NCBI RefSeq assembly: GCF_021729155.1
Contig: NZ_JAJQYA010000012.1
Location: 1-64,000, forward strand
From: Membranihabitans marinus
GTDB taxonomy: Bacteria > Bacteroidota > Bacteroidia > Chitinophagales > Saprospiraceae
Reading direction: 5' to 3'
DNA length: 64,000 nucleotides
Shown: one piece after another, positions 16,740-26,161 of the stretch
Position numbering within the stretch: the stretch's first letter is position 1
Layout: the number at the start of each line of letters is the position of its first letter
Position numbers and translations under genes: made by a program
The notes under the pieces: generated by a model
What the model was told of the DNA's origin: nothing
The model's database searches: none
The model's input: only the letters and a program-made list of their open reading frames with translations

Positions 16740-17963
16740 TTATTGAGCGGCAAGAAGTACGGAATTCCATACTCGCCACACATTTTTATAACATATTTTT
16801 TCTAAATCTTTCTTCGAATATCCCCGATGCAGTAATTCTGCCAATAAGTTGGGATAATCGGCTACGTCTTTGAGCCCAGTAGGGAGGGAATCACCTACGC
16901 CGTCATAATCGGAGCCCAGGCCTACATGATCAATGCCGGCAATGGCTACGACGTGGTCGATGTGGTCGGCTACCTTTTCTACGGTTGCAAAAAGAGGGTA
17001 GGGGTAATTGTTTTTAAAGTCCAATTCCCTGTCTTTGGCTTCTGAACTATTGGCCTCTATATTGTGATCTTTGAGGTATTGATTCCAATCACTGCCGTAT
17101 TGTTCTCTGGATTTACTTACATCGCTGTCTATAAAGGTAGAACCAAAATTGATCTGAATGACTCCTCCATTGTCTTTCATGGCTCTAATCATGTCATCAC
17201 TCATGTTTCGCTCAAATCCCGGCGTATATATTCTGCAGGATGAATGCGATGCAATCACTGGTGTTCGAGTGGTTCGAAGCACTTGATAAAACGAACTATC
17301 AGATATATGAGATACATCAATCATCATTCCTACATCGTTCATCCGTTTGACCACCTCATAACCAAATGGACTCAATCCATTCCACTTGCGTTCGGGGTCG
17401 TAGGAAGAATCACAGATCTGATTATACTTGCCATGACTAAGGGTAATGTATCGAATCCCTCTATCAAAAAAATAATTGATTAAGTCGAGATCTTCACCAA
17501 TAGGGGCGCCGTTTTCCATGCCCAAAGGCAGGGAGATCAACCCCTTTGCCGTATTCTCTTCAATGGCCATAGGCGATAGACCTCGGGCAAAATTCTGAGG
17601 ATGGGCATCGATAATGCCATTGATCATATCGATTAAGGAGTCGGCTAAAACCTTCCCACCATCGGTGTCCTGGTAGCTAGACGGAATAAAGATGCTCATA
17701 AAAGGAGCATCTAGTCCACCTTTCTTGGCCCGTACATAATCGAAATCCCCATCGGCAGATTCAATTGGAATCCCTAAATACTGCCGATTTAATTGAAAAT
17801 TTTTAACCCTCAATCGGTAAGGCAGATCGATATGTCCATCTGTAATCAAGGTCTTATTCGCAATCCGCTGAGCCTTCTTCGTCAAATGCTGAGAAGAATG
17901 ACAAGCCGTGAAAACCGACATTGTCAAGGTTGCCAATAGTATTTTATAAATCAATCGATACAT
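16740..17963 (-). CDS. Membrane dipeptidase (peptidase family M19), lipoprotein
   Basis: A zinc-dependent dipeptidase of the renal dipeptidase family, 407 residues. It begins with a lipoprotein signal ending in FTAC (Cys21), so the enzyme is probably anchored on the periplasmic face or the outer membrane. Zinc ligands appear in GHIDLPYR (H44, D46), further on in DVSHISD and in ASHSS, and the closing motif is GIDHVGLGSDYDG. It hydrolyses dipeptides, in some members including D-residues or cell-wall fragments. It lies just upstream of the class V aminotransferase gene on the same strand. The family assignment is firm; the natural substrate is unknown. Confidence 0.92.
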   Translation of the reverse strand: MYRLIYKILLATLTMSVFTACHSSQHLTKKAQRIANKTLITDGHIDLPYRLRVKNFQLNRQYLGIPIESADGDFDYVRAKKGGLDAPFMSIFIPSSYQDTDGGKVLADSLIDMINGIIDAHPQNFARGLSPMAIEENTAKGLISLPLGMENGAPIGEDLDLINYFFDRGIRYITLSHGKYNQICDSSYDPERKWNGLSPFGYEVVKRMNDVGMMIDVSHISDSSFYQVLRTTRTPVIASHSSCRIYTPGFERNMSDDMIRAMKDNGGVIQINFGSTFIDSDVSKSREQYGSDWNQYLKDHNIEANSSEAKDRELDFKNNYPYPLFATVEKVADHIDHVVAIAGIDHVGLGSDYDGVGDSLPTGLKDVADYPNLLAELLHRGYSKKDLEKICYKNVWRVWNSVLLAAQ

Positions 17964-18038
17964 AATCCTATCTTTTAAGTTGATTCAAGATACTATTTTC
18001 AACTTAATTACAAAATACAGACCTTAATTACAAAGCCT

Positions 18039-20894
18039 TTATTTTACCACAAAATTGATCATTCGCTTAGGTACTACTATGACTTTTATTAAATTTTTGC
18101 CTTCCAACCATTTTTGAATTTCCTGGTTTTCTTGGGCTAATTTCTCTAAATCACTCTTTGATGTGTTGGCAGGGAAAACCGCTGAAGCCCTTTTCTTGCC
18201 ATTGATACAAAGTGGGTATTCGATTTCGTCGTCGACCAAGTATTTGGCTTCAAAATGTGGAATCTGCTGTTGATGTACACTGGCTTCATTGCCCAACATT
18301 TCCCATAATTCTTCTGCTACAAATACTGCGAAAGGAGCGACCAATCTCGTCAAAGGATCTAAAATCTCTCTTTTGTTGCAATTGGCTTTTTTCAATTCAT
18401 TGACACAGACCATCATGGCACTAATACAGGTGTTGAATGAAAACCGCTCAGAATCTTCACGTACCTTTTTTATCGCTGCATGCAGAATTTTTAATTCTTC
18501 TTTGGTCGCCGCTTCATCGCTGATATTAACCTGATCATCGTCTTGAACAAACAAAGACCAGAGCTTGCGAATAAATTTAAAGACTCCTTCTATGCCATTG
18601 GTATCCCATGGTTTGTCTTGTTCAATGGGGCCCAAAAACATTTCATATATTCTGAAACAATCGGCACCATAGCGGTCTACAATATCATCGGGATTGATCA
18701 CATTGTATTTGGATTTAGACATTTTACCTTGTTCGGAAACCGTTACAAATTTAAATTCATTGGTTTGTCCGTTGGATAAATTGCCGCCTTGGAAGACGCC
18801 GGTCGAGGTGTGGAACTCTGCATTTTTGTATTCTTTCGCCCAGTCGATAAATTTTTGGATGCCTTCCAAATCTAAATGACTATCCGGATGACCGTAATTG
18901 GATACATAATCGATGTGAACGGGAATTTTGGCGTAGCGATCCATCTGAGATTCTTCGACGATGTCGGCCGAATAGAAACATTTTTTGTCCTTGGATGATT
19001 TATCCAAATAAATGGATTCAATAATTCCTTGAATCTTACCCTGATTGATGAGTTTTTTAAACGGCTCAGTCGTATTCACATATCCGGTGTCAAATAAAAA
19101 TTTATGCCAAAACCGAGCATACATTAAATGAGCTACTGCGTGTTCTGCACCACCGACATAGAGATCTACATTCTGCCAATAATCAATACTTTCCTTGCTC
19201 GCAAATGCCTCTTTGTTTTGAGGATCCATATATCGCAAATAATACCAACTCGAACCGGCCACTGCTGGCATGGTGTCGGTTTCGCGAAGGTGTTCCCCGT
19301 CGATGTTGACCCAGTCCTCGATAAGAGACAATGGGGATTTGCCATCACCTCCCGGTTTGAAATTTTCTGTGTCGGGCAATGTGACGGGCAATTCATCTGC
19401 CGGAATCATAGAAGGAATTCCTTCTTTGTTGTATTTGATAGGGAAGGGCTCTCCCCAATATCGTTGTCTGCTAAAATTGGCATCTCGAAGACGGTAGTTA
19501 ATCTGCAATTGACCTATGCCTTTTTCTTCTATTTTTTCTGTCGCCAATTGAATGGCATCGGCCACTTCGAGACCGTTTAAAAAATCGGAGTTGATGATTA
19601 CCCCAATTTTGTCGTCTAAAGTAGCTCCTGGATATTTGGATTTGTCGACTACATCGATAATGGGAATATTGAATTTGTTGGCAAAACTCATATCTCGCTC
19701 ATCGTCGCTCGGTACGGCCATGATGGCACCAGTTCCATAATCGATCAACACGTATTCACTAATGTAAATAGGCACCTTGGCTCCGGTGAAGGGATGAATG
19801 GCATATGCGCCGGTAAAGGCACCGGTAACTTTTTTCTCCGCCATACGCTCTATATCGGACCGACTGTTTACATAGTCTATATAATCTTTGATTTCAGTTT
19901 CCTGACCTGCAGTAGTAATTTGATTGACCAAAGGATGTTCTGGAGCGATTACCATAAAAGTAACTCCGAAGATGGTATCCGGTCGGGTAGTGTATACCTC
20001 CAATGACTCGGAATGGTTGTCTAATTCAAAAAATACCGAAGCACCAGTCGATCTTCCAATCCAATTGCGCTGCATGGTTTTCAATGGATCTGGCCAGTCG
20101 ATATCATCCAATTCCTGTAACATTCTTTCGGCATAGGCCGTAGAACGCAAGTACCACTGTGTCATCGCTTTTTTGACGACGGGATAACCACCTCTTTCCG
20201 AGACCCCATCTTTGATTTGATCATTGGCGAGTACGGTTCCCAATTCTTCACACCAATTGACATAACCTGTTTTCTGGTAGGCCAGTCTGTAATTCATCAG
20301 ACAATCGGACTTCTCTTTGTCCGAGTATTGCTTCCATTCCTCTGCGGTAAATTCTACAGCTTCTCCCTGAAATGGTTGAATGCCTTCACTGCCTTTGGAT
20401 TCAAAGTGGTTGACTAGATGATCGATAGGCATAGCGCGTTGCGCCGAAATATCGTAGTAATGTGAAAACAATAGAGTAAATATCCATTGCGTCCATTTGT
20501 AATATTCGGGATTGGAAGTGCTGACTTCTCTAGACCAGTCAAAAGAAAATCCCAAGTTGGACAATTGCTCTTTGTAGCGAATGATGTTTTGTTCAGTACT
20601 CACTGCTGGATGAATCCCTGTTTGCAATGCGTATTGTTCCGCAGGCAATCCAAATGAATCGAACCCAATAGGGTGAAGTACATTGTAGCCAGACATTCTC
20701 TTCTGCCGTGCATAGATGTCAGAGGCAATATATCCCAATGGATGTCCTACGTGTAATCCTGCTCCTGAGGGATAGGGGAACATATCTAAGACATAATATT
20801 TGGGTTTGTCGGAGTCGTTACTCACTTTGTATATCTCATTGTCTACCCAAAATTTTTTCCATTTCTGCTCAACTTGACGCGTATCTAGCTTCAT
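18039..20894 (-). CDS. leuS: Leucyl-tRNA synthetase
   Basis: Charges tRNA-Leu with leucine in the cytoplasm. The 951-residue protein has the class I signature HVGHPLG (HIGH) at about residues 47-53, a connective editing domain with the threonine-rich TTRPDTIFGVTF segment at about 305-316, the KMSKS loop as MSKSKYN and the C-terminal anticodon-binding and LeuRS-specific domains. It is somewhat longer than the E. coli enzyme (860); extra sequence around residues 155-185 and before the KMSKS loop is common in Bacteroidota. It is apparently transcribed alone, 75 bases upstream of the dipeptidase gene. Confidence 0.97.
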   Translation of the reverse strand: MKLDTRQVEQKWKKFWVDNEIYKVSNDSDKPKYYVLDMFPYPSGAGLHVGHPLGYIASDIYARQKRMSGYNVLHPIGFDSFGLPAEQYALQTGIHPAVSTEQNIIRYKEQLSNLGFSFDWSREVSTSNPEYYKWTQWIFTLLFSHYYDISAQRAMPIDHLVNHFESKGSEGIQPFQGEAVEFTAEEWKQYSDKEKSDCLMNYRLAYQKTGYVNWCEELGTVLANDQIKDGVSERGGYPVVKKAMTQWYLRSTAYAERMLQELDDIDWPDPLKTMQRNWIGRSTGASVFFELDNHSESLEVYTTRPDTIFGVTFMVIAPEHPLVNQITTAGQETEIKDYIDYVNSRSDIERMAEKKVTGAFTGAYAIHPFTGAKVPIYISEYVLIDYGTGAIMAVPSDDERDMSFANKFNIPIIDVVDKSKYPGATLDDKIGVIINSDFLNGLEVADAIQLATEKIEEKGIGQLQINYRLRDANFSRQRYWGEPFPIKYNKEGIPSMIPADELPVTLPDTENFKPGGDGKSPLSLIEDWVNIDGEHLRETDTMPAVAGSSWYYLRYMDPQNKEAFASKESIDYWQNVDLYVGGAEHAVAHLMYARFWHKFLFDTGYVNTTEPFKKLINQGKIQGIIESIYLDKSSKDKKCFYSADIVEESQMDRYAKIPVHIDYVSNYGHPDSHLDLEGIQKFIDWAKEYKNAEFHTSTGVFQGGNLSNGQTNEFKFVTVSEQGKMSKSKYNVINPDDIVDRYGADCFRIYEMFLGPIEQDKPWDTNGIEGVFKFIRKLWSLFVQDDDQVNISDEAATKEELKILHAAIKKVREDSERFSFNTCISAMMVCVNELKKANCNKREILDPLTRLVAPFAVFVAEELWEMLGNEASVHQQQIPHFEAKYLVDDEIEYPLCINGKKRASAVFPANTSKSDLEKLAQENQEIQKWLEGKNLIKVIVVPKRMINFVVK

Positions 20895-21034
20895 TTCCTT
20901 TTTTTTGACTGATTTTTTAGATCAATTATCGAATTAATTTGCAAAAATATACGTATTCATTTGCATGGACTAGTTTATCTTATAATTTTTACAATTAATT
21001 TTATGTTCTATTTTATACCAATAAATTTTAAGTG

Positions 21035-21457
21035 ATGCGTACATTGATAAAATTAGTACTTATAGTGGTGGTTGTGTTGGTTGGGTATAATTATTTCTAT
21101 GGCACTTCAGAAGAAAAATCCGAGTCCCAAGAAATAGTAGACAAAGTCAAGGATCTCGGCAAGAGTATCGGTAGCCTCTTAAAAAATGAAAAAAATAAAT
21201 TTGATGAGGGGAAGTTTGATAATTTGTTTGAAAATTTAGGCAATGTTTTCAAAAATATAGAAGACAAAATCGATGGTCAAGACGGCAAATCCAAAGGCGT
21301 TCTGGAAGATTTAAAACAAAAAAAGAACGACCTCGAGGATAAATGGAACAAAAGAAATCGCGATTCTATTTCCAATAAAGACGCCGAAGAATTTGAATCG
21401 GAAATGAAGGATCTCTATCAGCAAATGGAGGATCTTCTGAAAGATATAGATCAATAA
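21035..21457 (+). CDS. Membrane-anchored coiled-coil protein, unknown function
   Basis: A 140-residue protein with one N-terminal membrane helix (LIKLVLIVVVVLVGYNYF) followed by a highly charged region rich in Lys, Glu and Asp with heptad-like spacing, so probably an extended periplasmic coiled coil. The ATG at 21035 is preferred over the GTG one codon earlier. No family is recognised. It lies between leuS (divergent) and ftsX (same strand, 136 bases downstream) and could be an accessory of envelope or division functions, but nothing in the sequence shows that. Confidence 0.65.
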   Translation: MRTLIKLVLIVVVVLVGYNYFYGTSEEKSESQEIVDKVKDLGKSIGSLLKNEKNKFDEGKFDNLFENLGNVFKNIEDKIDGQDGKSKGVLEDLKQKKNDLEDKWNKRNRDSISNKDAEEFESEMKDLYQQMEDLLKDIDQ

Positions 21458-21559
21458 TGCCATATACCTCTAGTATAACCCATAGTGGGACTGACTTGAT
21501 GAGGGCAGAGATAATTCAAGATTTGTATCCTGTATATATTATTGTTTATGTATATTTGT

Positions 21560-21567
21560 TACCTTTG
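21560..21567 (+). promoter_or_regulatory. Candidate -7 box of ftsX
   Basis: TACCTTTG matches the Bacteroidota -7 consensus TAnnTTTG and lies 27 bases before the ftsX start codon. A TTG at 21542-21544 is a possible but closely spaced -33 element. Confidence 0.45.
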
Positions 21568-21593
21568 CGTAATCAGTAATTTGAAATAATGTT

Positions 21594-22463
21594 ATGGCCA
21601 CAAGTAAATTTAAACCACAGCCTAATTATTGGTTGTCCAACGTCAGTGTAACACTGTTGTTGTTTCTCGCCGGTCTCTTGGCGCTATCTTGGTTGCACTC
21701 TCGAGAACTGATTGAGTATCTCAAAGAAAATGTCAATTTAACGGTAGAGTTAGATCGGGAAACAGGAGAAAAAGAAGTGCAATCTATTGTAGCCAAAATT
21801 CAAAAAGTGGAAGGCCTCAAAGAAGGTTCTGTCAAATTGATAACCAAAGAAGAGGGTTTTGAAAACATTAAATCGGATTTCGGTGATGACTTCCTAGATG
21901 AGAGCTTCCCCAATCCCCTCAGCGATATGGTCATCATGAACTTGCAGGCCTCTTTTGTGGACAAGGACAAGGTCGATGAGATAAAAAAAGAAATAAATGG
22001 CATTAGCAGTAAAATCACTCAAGTCTATTTTCAAGATCAACTCTTCGATTCAGCCATCAAAAATATGAATATGGTCAATTGGGCATTGACGGTTTTCGGT
22101 CTGTTGATCTTGCTCATTGCCGTGTTTTTGATTCACAATACGATAAAATTGGCTTTGTATTCCAATCGATTTTTGGTTAAGACCATGGAATTGGTCGGCG
22201 CCAAATGGAGTTTTATATTGCGTCCCTTCGTAGGCAAAAGTCTTGTTTATGGACTCATCTGCGGAATAGTGGCAGTGTTGATGATTGTCCTGTTGGGCTT
22301 TGTCGTTTACAAATATTACCCTTCGATAGAGACCATATTCAATTTTCAGTCTACCTTACTCATTATCGTTGGCGTCCTCTTGTTGGGATTGTTGCTCCAA
22401 GGGCTGAGTACAGCATTCGTAGTCAATAAATATCTGCGAAAAAATATGAATGATTTGTTTTAG
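21594..22463 (+). CDS. ftsX: Cell division protein FtsX
   Basis: FtsX is the membrane subunit of the FtsE-FtsX complex, which links the division ring to peptidoglycan hydrolase activation. The 289-residue protein has the family layout: a cytoplasmic N-tail, one membrane helix (about 18-36), a periplasmic domain with the VNLTVELDRE start and LSDMVIMNL segment, then three membrane helices at about 155-180, 205-235 and 250-280. No ftsE is adjacent; in Bacteroidota it is usually elsewhere. The gene order ftsX, DUF3098, uppP, truB that follows is conserved across the phylum. Confidence 0.92.
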   Translation: MATSKFKPQPNYWLSNVSVTLLLFLAGLLALSWLHSRELIEYLKENVNLTVELDRETGEKEVQSIVAKIQKVEGLKEGSVKLITKEEGFENIKSDFGDDFLDESFPNPLSDMVIMNLQASFVDKDKVDEIKKEINGISSKITQVYFQDQLFDSAIKNMNMVNWALTVFGLLILLIAVFLIHNTIKLALYSNRFLVKTMELVGAKWSFILRPFVGKSLVYGLICGIVAVLMIVLLGFVVYKYYPSIETIFNFQSTLLIIVGVLLLGLLLQGLSTAFVVNKYLRKNMNDLF

Positions 22464-22579
22464 AGAGTTCAATTTGCCCTAATTTTGATAGGTTTTTATC
22501 ATTTTCGTGGGCTTGAAAACACTGTGGTGAGATATCATTTTAAGCACTTATAGCGTTTATTTATTAAAATAAATGATTT

Positions 22580-22587
22580 TACCTTTG
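22580..22587 (+). promoter_or_regulatory. Candidate -7 box upstream of the DUF3098 gene
   Basis: TACCTTTG, an exact TAnnTTTG match, lies 70 bases before the DUF3098 start. A second exact match, TAACTTTG at 22638-22645, lies 12 bases before it and would give an almost leaderless transcript. Either could drive the DUF3098-uppP-truB run. Confidence 0.4.
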
Positions 22588-22657
22588 CCTCATCCTTTAT
22601 TTTATGGATAGTTTTTAGTTATTTTAGGCATAAATTTTAACTTTGTAAAAAAAATAT

Positions 22658-22978
22658 ATGACCAGTCAGGCCAATAAAAAAGTCATTAAGAAAAAAGCAG
22701 TTAAAGCTCGCAAAGCGCCAGTTAGAACAGTTGAGACCAAGTCTAAAAATTCTTTTACTCAATACGAAGACTTTATTTTTACAAAGCAGCAGTATATCTA
22801 CTCAGGTATCGGAATGATTGCCATTATTTTGGGAATGATATTGATGAGTGGTGGTCATATGCCTGATGACAATACTTGGGATCCCAATATTATCTATTCA
22901 TTCACTCGAATCACCCTAGCACCTATTTTTATCTTGGCTGGCCTTGTATTGCAGGTTTTTGCCATTTTCAAGAAGTAA
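22658..22978 (+). CDS. DUF3098 family membrane protein
   Basis: A 106-residue protein with a Lys/Arg-rich N-terminal tail, the family pattern YEDFIFTKQQYIYSG leading into a first membrane helix (about 47-66), the conserved MSGGHMPDDNTWDP turn and a second helix (about 83-103) starting at TRITLAPIFIL. The function of DUF3098 is unknown. It is nearly always between ftsX and uppP in Bacteroidota, as here, 12 bases before uppP, which suggests a role in envelope or cell-wall growth. Confidence 0.9.
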   Translation: MTSQANKKVIKKKAVKARKAPVRTVETKSKNSFTQYEDFIFTKQQYIYSGIGMIAIILGMILMSGGHMPDDNTWDPNIIYSFTRITLAPIFILAGLVLQVFAIFKK

Positions 22979-22990
22979 TAGAAAGAATCG

Positions 22991-23779
22991 ATGAATGATT
23001 TTTTGCAAAAAATCATCCTTGGTATTATTCAAGGATTGACGGAGTTTTTGCCCGTCAGCAGTAGTGGTCATTTGGAGATCGCTAAGATGATGATCGGTGA
23101 TGATGTAGCTGGTCATGAAAGTTTGTTGACCACAGTGGTATTGCATTTTGCAACGGCCATGGCCACAATGGTTGTTTTTAGAGATGATATTATTGATATT
23201 CTAAAGACCCTAAAACAAAAAGCCTCTCAAAAATTTGTAATAGCTATAGTTTTAAGTATGATTCCCGCAGCTGCAGTTGGAGTTTTATTGCAAGATCAGA
23301 TAGATGCCTTGTTCTCTGGGAACTTATGGTTGGTCGGGATTTGTTTATTGGTTACCGCAGGTTTATTGTTGATTGCAGACCGAGCCAAAGATAGTCAGCA
23401 CGAAGTAAATTATTTCAGAGCCATCATTATCGGAATTTCTCAGGCCATTGCTATTTTGCCTGGAATATCTCGTTCAGGGGCAACTATATCAACCAGCGTG
23501 ATTTTGGGAATAGACAGATCTAAAGCTGCTCGTTTTTCTTTCTTGATGGTGGTGCCATTGATTTTTGGAAAAATGGCCAAGGATCTTTTGGAAGCCGATA
23601 TGGTCTTGCATACTACCTCATGGACTGCCCTTGGTTTGGGATTTGCTGCAGCTTTTATTACTGGAGTATTTGCCTGTAAATGGATGATCGCTTTGGTCAA
23701 AAACAGTAAATTGTATTATTTTTCCATATACTGTGGATTGGTGGGTGCAGTAGCATTATTGTATTATTTTTTAGGATAA
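22991..23779 (+). CDS. uppP: Undecaprenyl-diphosphatase (UppP/BacA)
   Basis: Removes one phosphate from undecaprenyl diphosphate so the lipid carrier can be reused for peptidoglycan and polysaccharide synthesis. The 262-residue integral membrane protein has the signature QGLTEFLPVSSSGHL at about residues 14-28 (catalytic glutamate 18) and the second motif PGISRSGATIS near residue 160. About eight membrane helices are expected. It lies 12 bases upstream of truB in a conserved operon. Confidence 0.96.
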   Translation: MNDFLQKIILGIIQGLTEFLPVSSSGHLEIAKMMIGDDVAGHESLLTTVVLHFATAMATMVVFRDDIIDILKTLKQKASQKFVIAIVLSMIPAAAVGVLLQDQIDALFSGNLWLVGICLLVTAGLLLIADRAKDSQHEVNYFRAIIIGISQAIAILPGISRSGATISTSVILGIDRSKAARFSFLMVVPLIFGKMAKDLLEADMVLHTTSWTALGLGFAAAFITGVFACKWMIALVKNSKLYYFSIYCGLVGAVALLYYFLG

Positions 23780-23791
23780 AAACTCCAGAGG

Positions 23792-24490
23792 ATGGTAAGT
23801 TTAGAAGAATTGCGAACGGAGGGTACAGTTATTTTAATGGATAAGCCATATGAGTGGACATCTTTCGATGTAGTGGCCAAGTTGCGCAATCTCTGTAAGA
23901 AAAGATTAAATCAAAAGAAATATAAAGTAGGTCATGCCGGCACATTGGATCCTTTAGCCACTGGATTGCTTATTATATGTACAGGTAAAAAAACCAAAAC
24001 CATTCAGGAGTATCAAGATATGCCCAAGGAGTATACGGGGAGTTTTACCCTAGGGGCGACCAGACCTAGTTTTGATATGGAAACAGAAATCGATCAAACT
24101 TTTGCCGTTGATCATATTACCCCCGAAGCTATGACTGAGGCTGCATTAAAATTGACAGGAGAAATAGAGCAAAATGTCCCTATTTATTCGGCTGTTAAAG
24201 TCGATGGTCAGCGAATGTACACCTTAGCTAGGAAGGGTGAAGATGTTAAAATAAAGTCAAGATTGGTCATGATTCATAACTTTGACATCGATATTAGTCG
24301 TTTCCCTATTGTAGATTTTAGAATTGCATGTAGTAAGGGTACTTATATTCGTGCCATGGCCGATGATTTTGGTAAATTGCTCGGCAGTGGAGCGTATTTG
24401 TCGGCGTTAAGAAGAACAAAAATTGGTAATTTTGATGTTCAAGATGCAAAAACCATCGATGCTATCGTTGAAGAGTTCAATGAATTGTAA
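23792..24490 (+). CDS. truB: tRNA pseudouridine(55) synthase
   Basis: Converts uridine 55 in the T loop of tRNAs into pseudouridine. The 232-residue protein has the TruB signature GHAGTLDPLATGLL with catalytic Asp53, the VPIYSAVKVDGQRMY segment at about 130 and the KGTYIRAMADD segment near residue 190. It lacks the C-terminal PUA extension of E. coli TruB, as is usual in Bacteroidota. It follows uppP after 12 bases. Confidence 0.95.
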   Translation: MVSLEELRTEGTVILMDKPYEWTSFDVVAKLRNLCKKRLNQKKYKVGHAGTLDPLATGLLIICTGKKTKTIQEYQDMPKEYTGSFTLGATRPSFDMETEIDQTFAVDHITPEAMTEAALKLTGEIEQNVPIYSAVKVDGQRMYTLARKGEDVKIKSRLVMIHNFDIDISRFPIVDFRIACSKGTYIRAMADDFGKLLGSGAYLSALRRTKIGNFDVQDAKTIDAIVEEFNEL

Positions 24491-24513
24491 ACAGATTAAA
24501 AATTATATCAAAT

Positions 24514-25419
24514 ATGGGGATTGAAGTACACCAAATTTCGAAAACCTTCGGAAGTCAAAAGGCAGTACATCAATTGTCATTTTCAGCTAATAAGGGGGAA
24601 GTACTTGGATTTCTGGGTCCCAATGGAGCGGGTAAGACCACTTCGCTGCGCATGATAGCTGGACATTTGATGCCAGATGAAGGTCGGATTACATACAACG
24701 ATGTAGATATCAATCAACATCCACTTCAAGCCAAACAATGGTTGGGGTATTTGCCGGAAAACAATCCACTTTACATGACGATGTACGTAAAAGAGATTCT
24801 GGGCTTTTATGCGGGCTTGCATAAATTGCCCAATCCGACACAAAGAATTAATCACGTCATCGACCGGGTGGGCTTGCGAAAGGAGAGCAATAAGTTGGTG
24901 CAACAGTTGTCTAAAGGGTATAAACAGCGAGTAGGTATTGCCATAGCGATATTGCACGATCCCGAAATCGTATTGTTGGATGAACCTATTTCTGGGCTAG
25001 ATCCCAACCAATTGTCAGATATTAGACAACTGATCAGAGATTTAGCCGTTGATAAAACCGTGATTTACAGTTCTCATATTTTATCTGAAGTAGAAATGAC
25101 TTGTGACAAGGTGTTGATTATCAACGATGGTCAACTTAAAGCTATACACTCCATTCAAGAAGTTAAAAAATGGAGACAGAAGAAGCAAGTAATCTATGCT
25201 ACCTTTGACACCAAGAGTGAATTACATTCTTTAAAAGATCTGCCTCATGTAGAATCTTGTCGTTCATTGGGCAACGGTCAATATCGGATAGAGGTGGCTC
25301 AAGGACAAGATGTAAGGAAGGCTCTCTACCTGTGGACGGTGGACAAAGGAGTGATATTATTGGAATCCAAGGTCGAAGAATCATCGATGGAATCGGTTTT
25401 TAAAGCCCTTACAAAATAG
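24514..25419 (+). CDS. gldA: Gliding motility ABC transporter ATP-binding subunit GldA
   Basis: ATPase of the GldA-GldF-GldG complex, which is required for gliding in Flavobacterium johnsoniae and also kept in many non-gliding relatives. The 301-residue protein has Walker A GPNGAGKTT at about 34-42, the Q-loop near LPENNP, signature QLSKGYKQR at about 131-139 and Walker B IVLLDEPISGLDP at about 151-163, then a C-terminal extension typical of GldA. It starts 23 bases after truB and is followed 7 bases later by gldF. What the complex transports is not known. Confidence 0.92.
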   Translation: MGIEVHQISKTFGSQKAVHQLSFSANKGEVLGFLGPNGAGKTTSLRMIAGHLMPDEGRITYNDVDINQHPLQAKQWLGYLPENNPLYMTMYVKEILGFYAGLHKLPNPTQRINHVIDRVGLRKESNKLVQQLSKGYKQRVGIAIAILHDPEIVLLDEPISGLDPNQLSDIRQLIRDLAVDKTVIYSSHILSEVEMTCDKVLIINDGQLKAIHSIQEVKKWRQKKQVIYATFDTKSELHSLKDLPHVESCRSLGNGQYRIEVAQGQDVRKALYLWTVDKGVILLESKVEESSMESVFKALTK

Positions 25420-25426
25420 GTTTGAA

Positions 25427-26161
25427 ATGGTATTAGCACTGATTTTTAAGGATGTAAGAAAATTTTTTACGAGTTTGGTCTCGGTGACCAGCTTGATTAT
25501 ATTCTATGTTTTGATGGGACTTATTCTTTGGGTCTTTCCCGATTATAGTCTCCTAAATGGATATTACAGCAATCTGGATTCATTTTTCACCATAGTTCCA
25601 TTGGTTTTAATGTTTTTAATTCCCGCACTCAATATGAATGCACTCGCTCAAGAGAAAGAGAGCGGAACCATCGATCTTTTATTGACTCGTCCTATCTCAA
25701 GTTCTATTATTATCGCTGCCAAATTTATAAGTGGAGTAATCATTATTACCGTCGGCTTACTGCCATCACTATTGTACGTGTATTCCATCTACCAATTGGG
25801 AAATCCAGTGGGCAATCTGGATATGGGTGGCGTAGGAGGCAGTTATATCGGTTTAATGTTGCTGTGTATGGTTTTTACTGCTTTGAGTATTTTCGCTTCG
25901 TCCATGTTGAATAACAATATTTCAGCATTGCTATTTTCGATATTGATATGTTTTTTGGGATATTGGGGCTGGTATCTCATCAGTAGTCTTTCCTTGTTTT
26001 ATGGGACCTGGGATTATTGGGTACAGTGGTTGGGATTTGATTTTCACTACACGGAATTGGGCAAAGGATTGATTCGCTTGGAGAGTTTACTGTATTTTAT
26101 ATCTGTGATTACGCTGTTTCTTTTTGGAGCTTATGTGAACATTGAAAAATTGAAACGATGA
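25427..26161 (+). CDS. gldF: Gliding motility ABC transporter permease GldF
   Basis: Membrane subunit of the GldA-GldF-GldG transporter. The 244-residue protein has about six membrane helices and the ABC-2 permease signature PALNMNALAQEKESGTIDLLLTRP, read as residues about 66-89 and containing the EKESGT coupling motif. Its last codon overlaps the gldG start by 4 bases (ATGA), so the two are translationally coupled. Confidence 0.92.
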   Translation: MVLALIFKDVRKFFTSLVSVTSLIIFYVLMGLILWVFPDYSLLNGYYSNLDSFFTIVPLVLMFLIPALNMNALAQEKESGTIDLLLTRPISSSIIIAAKFISGVIIITVGLLPSLLYVYSIYQLGNPVGNLDMGGVGGSYIGLMLLCMVFTALSIFASSMLNNNISALLFSILICFLGYWGWYLISSLSLFYGTWDYWVQWLGFDFHYTELGKGLIRLESLLYFISVITLFLFGAYVNIEKLKR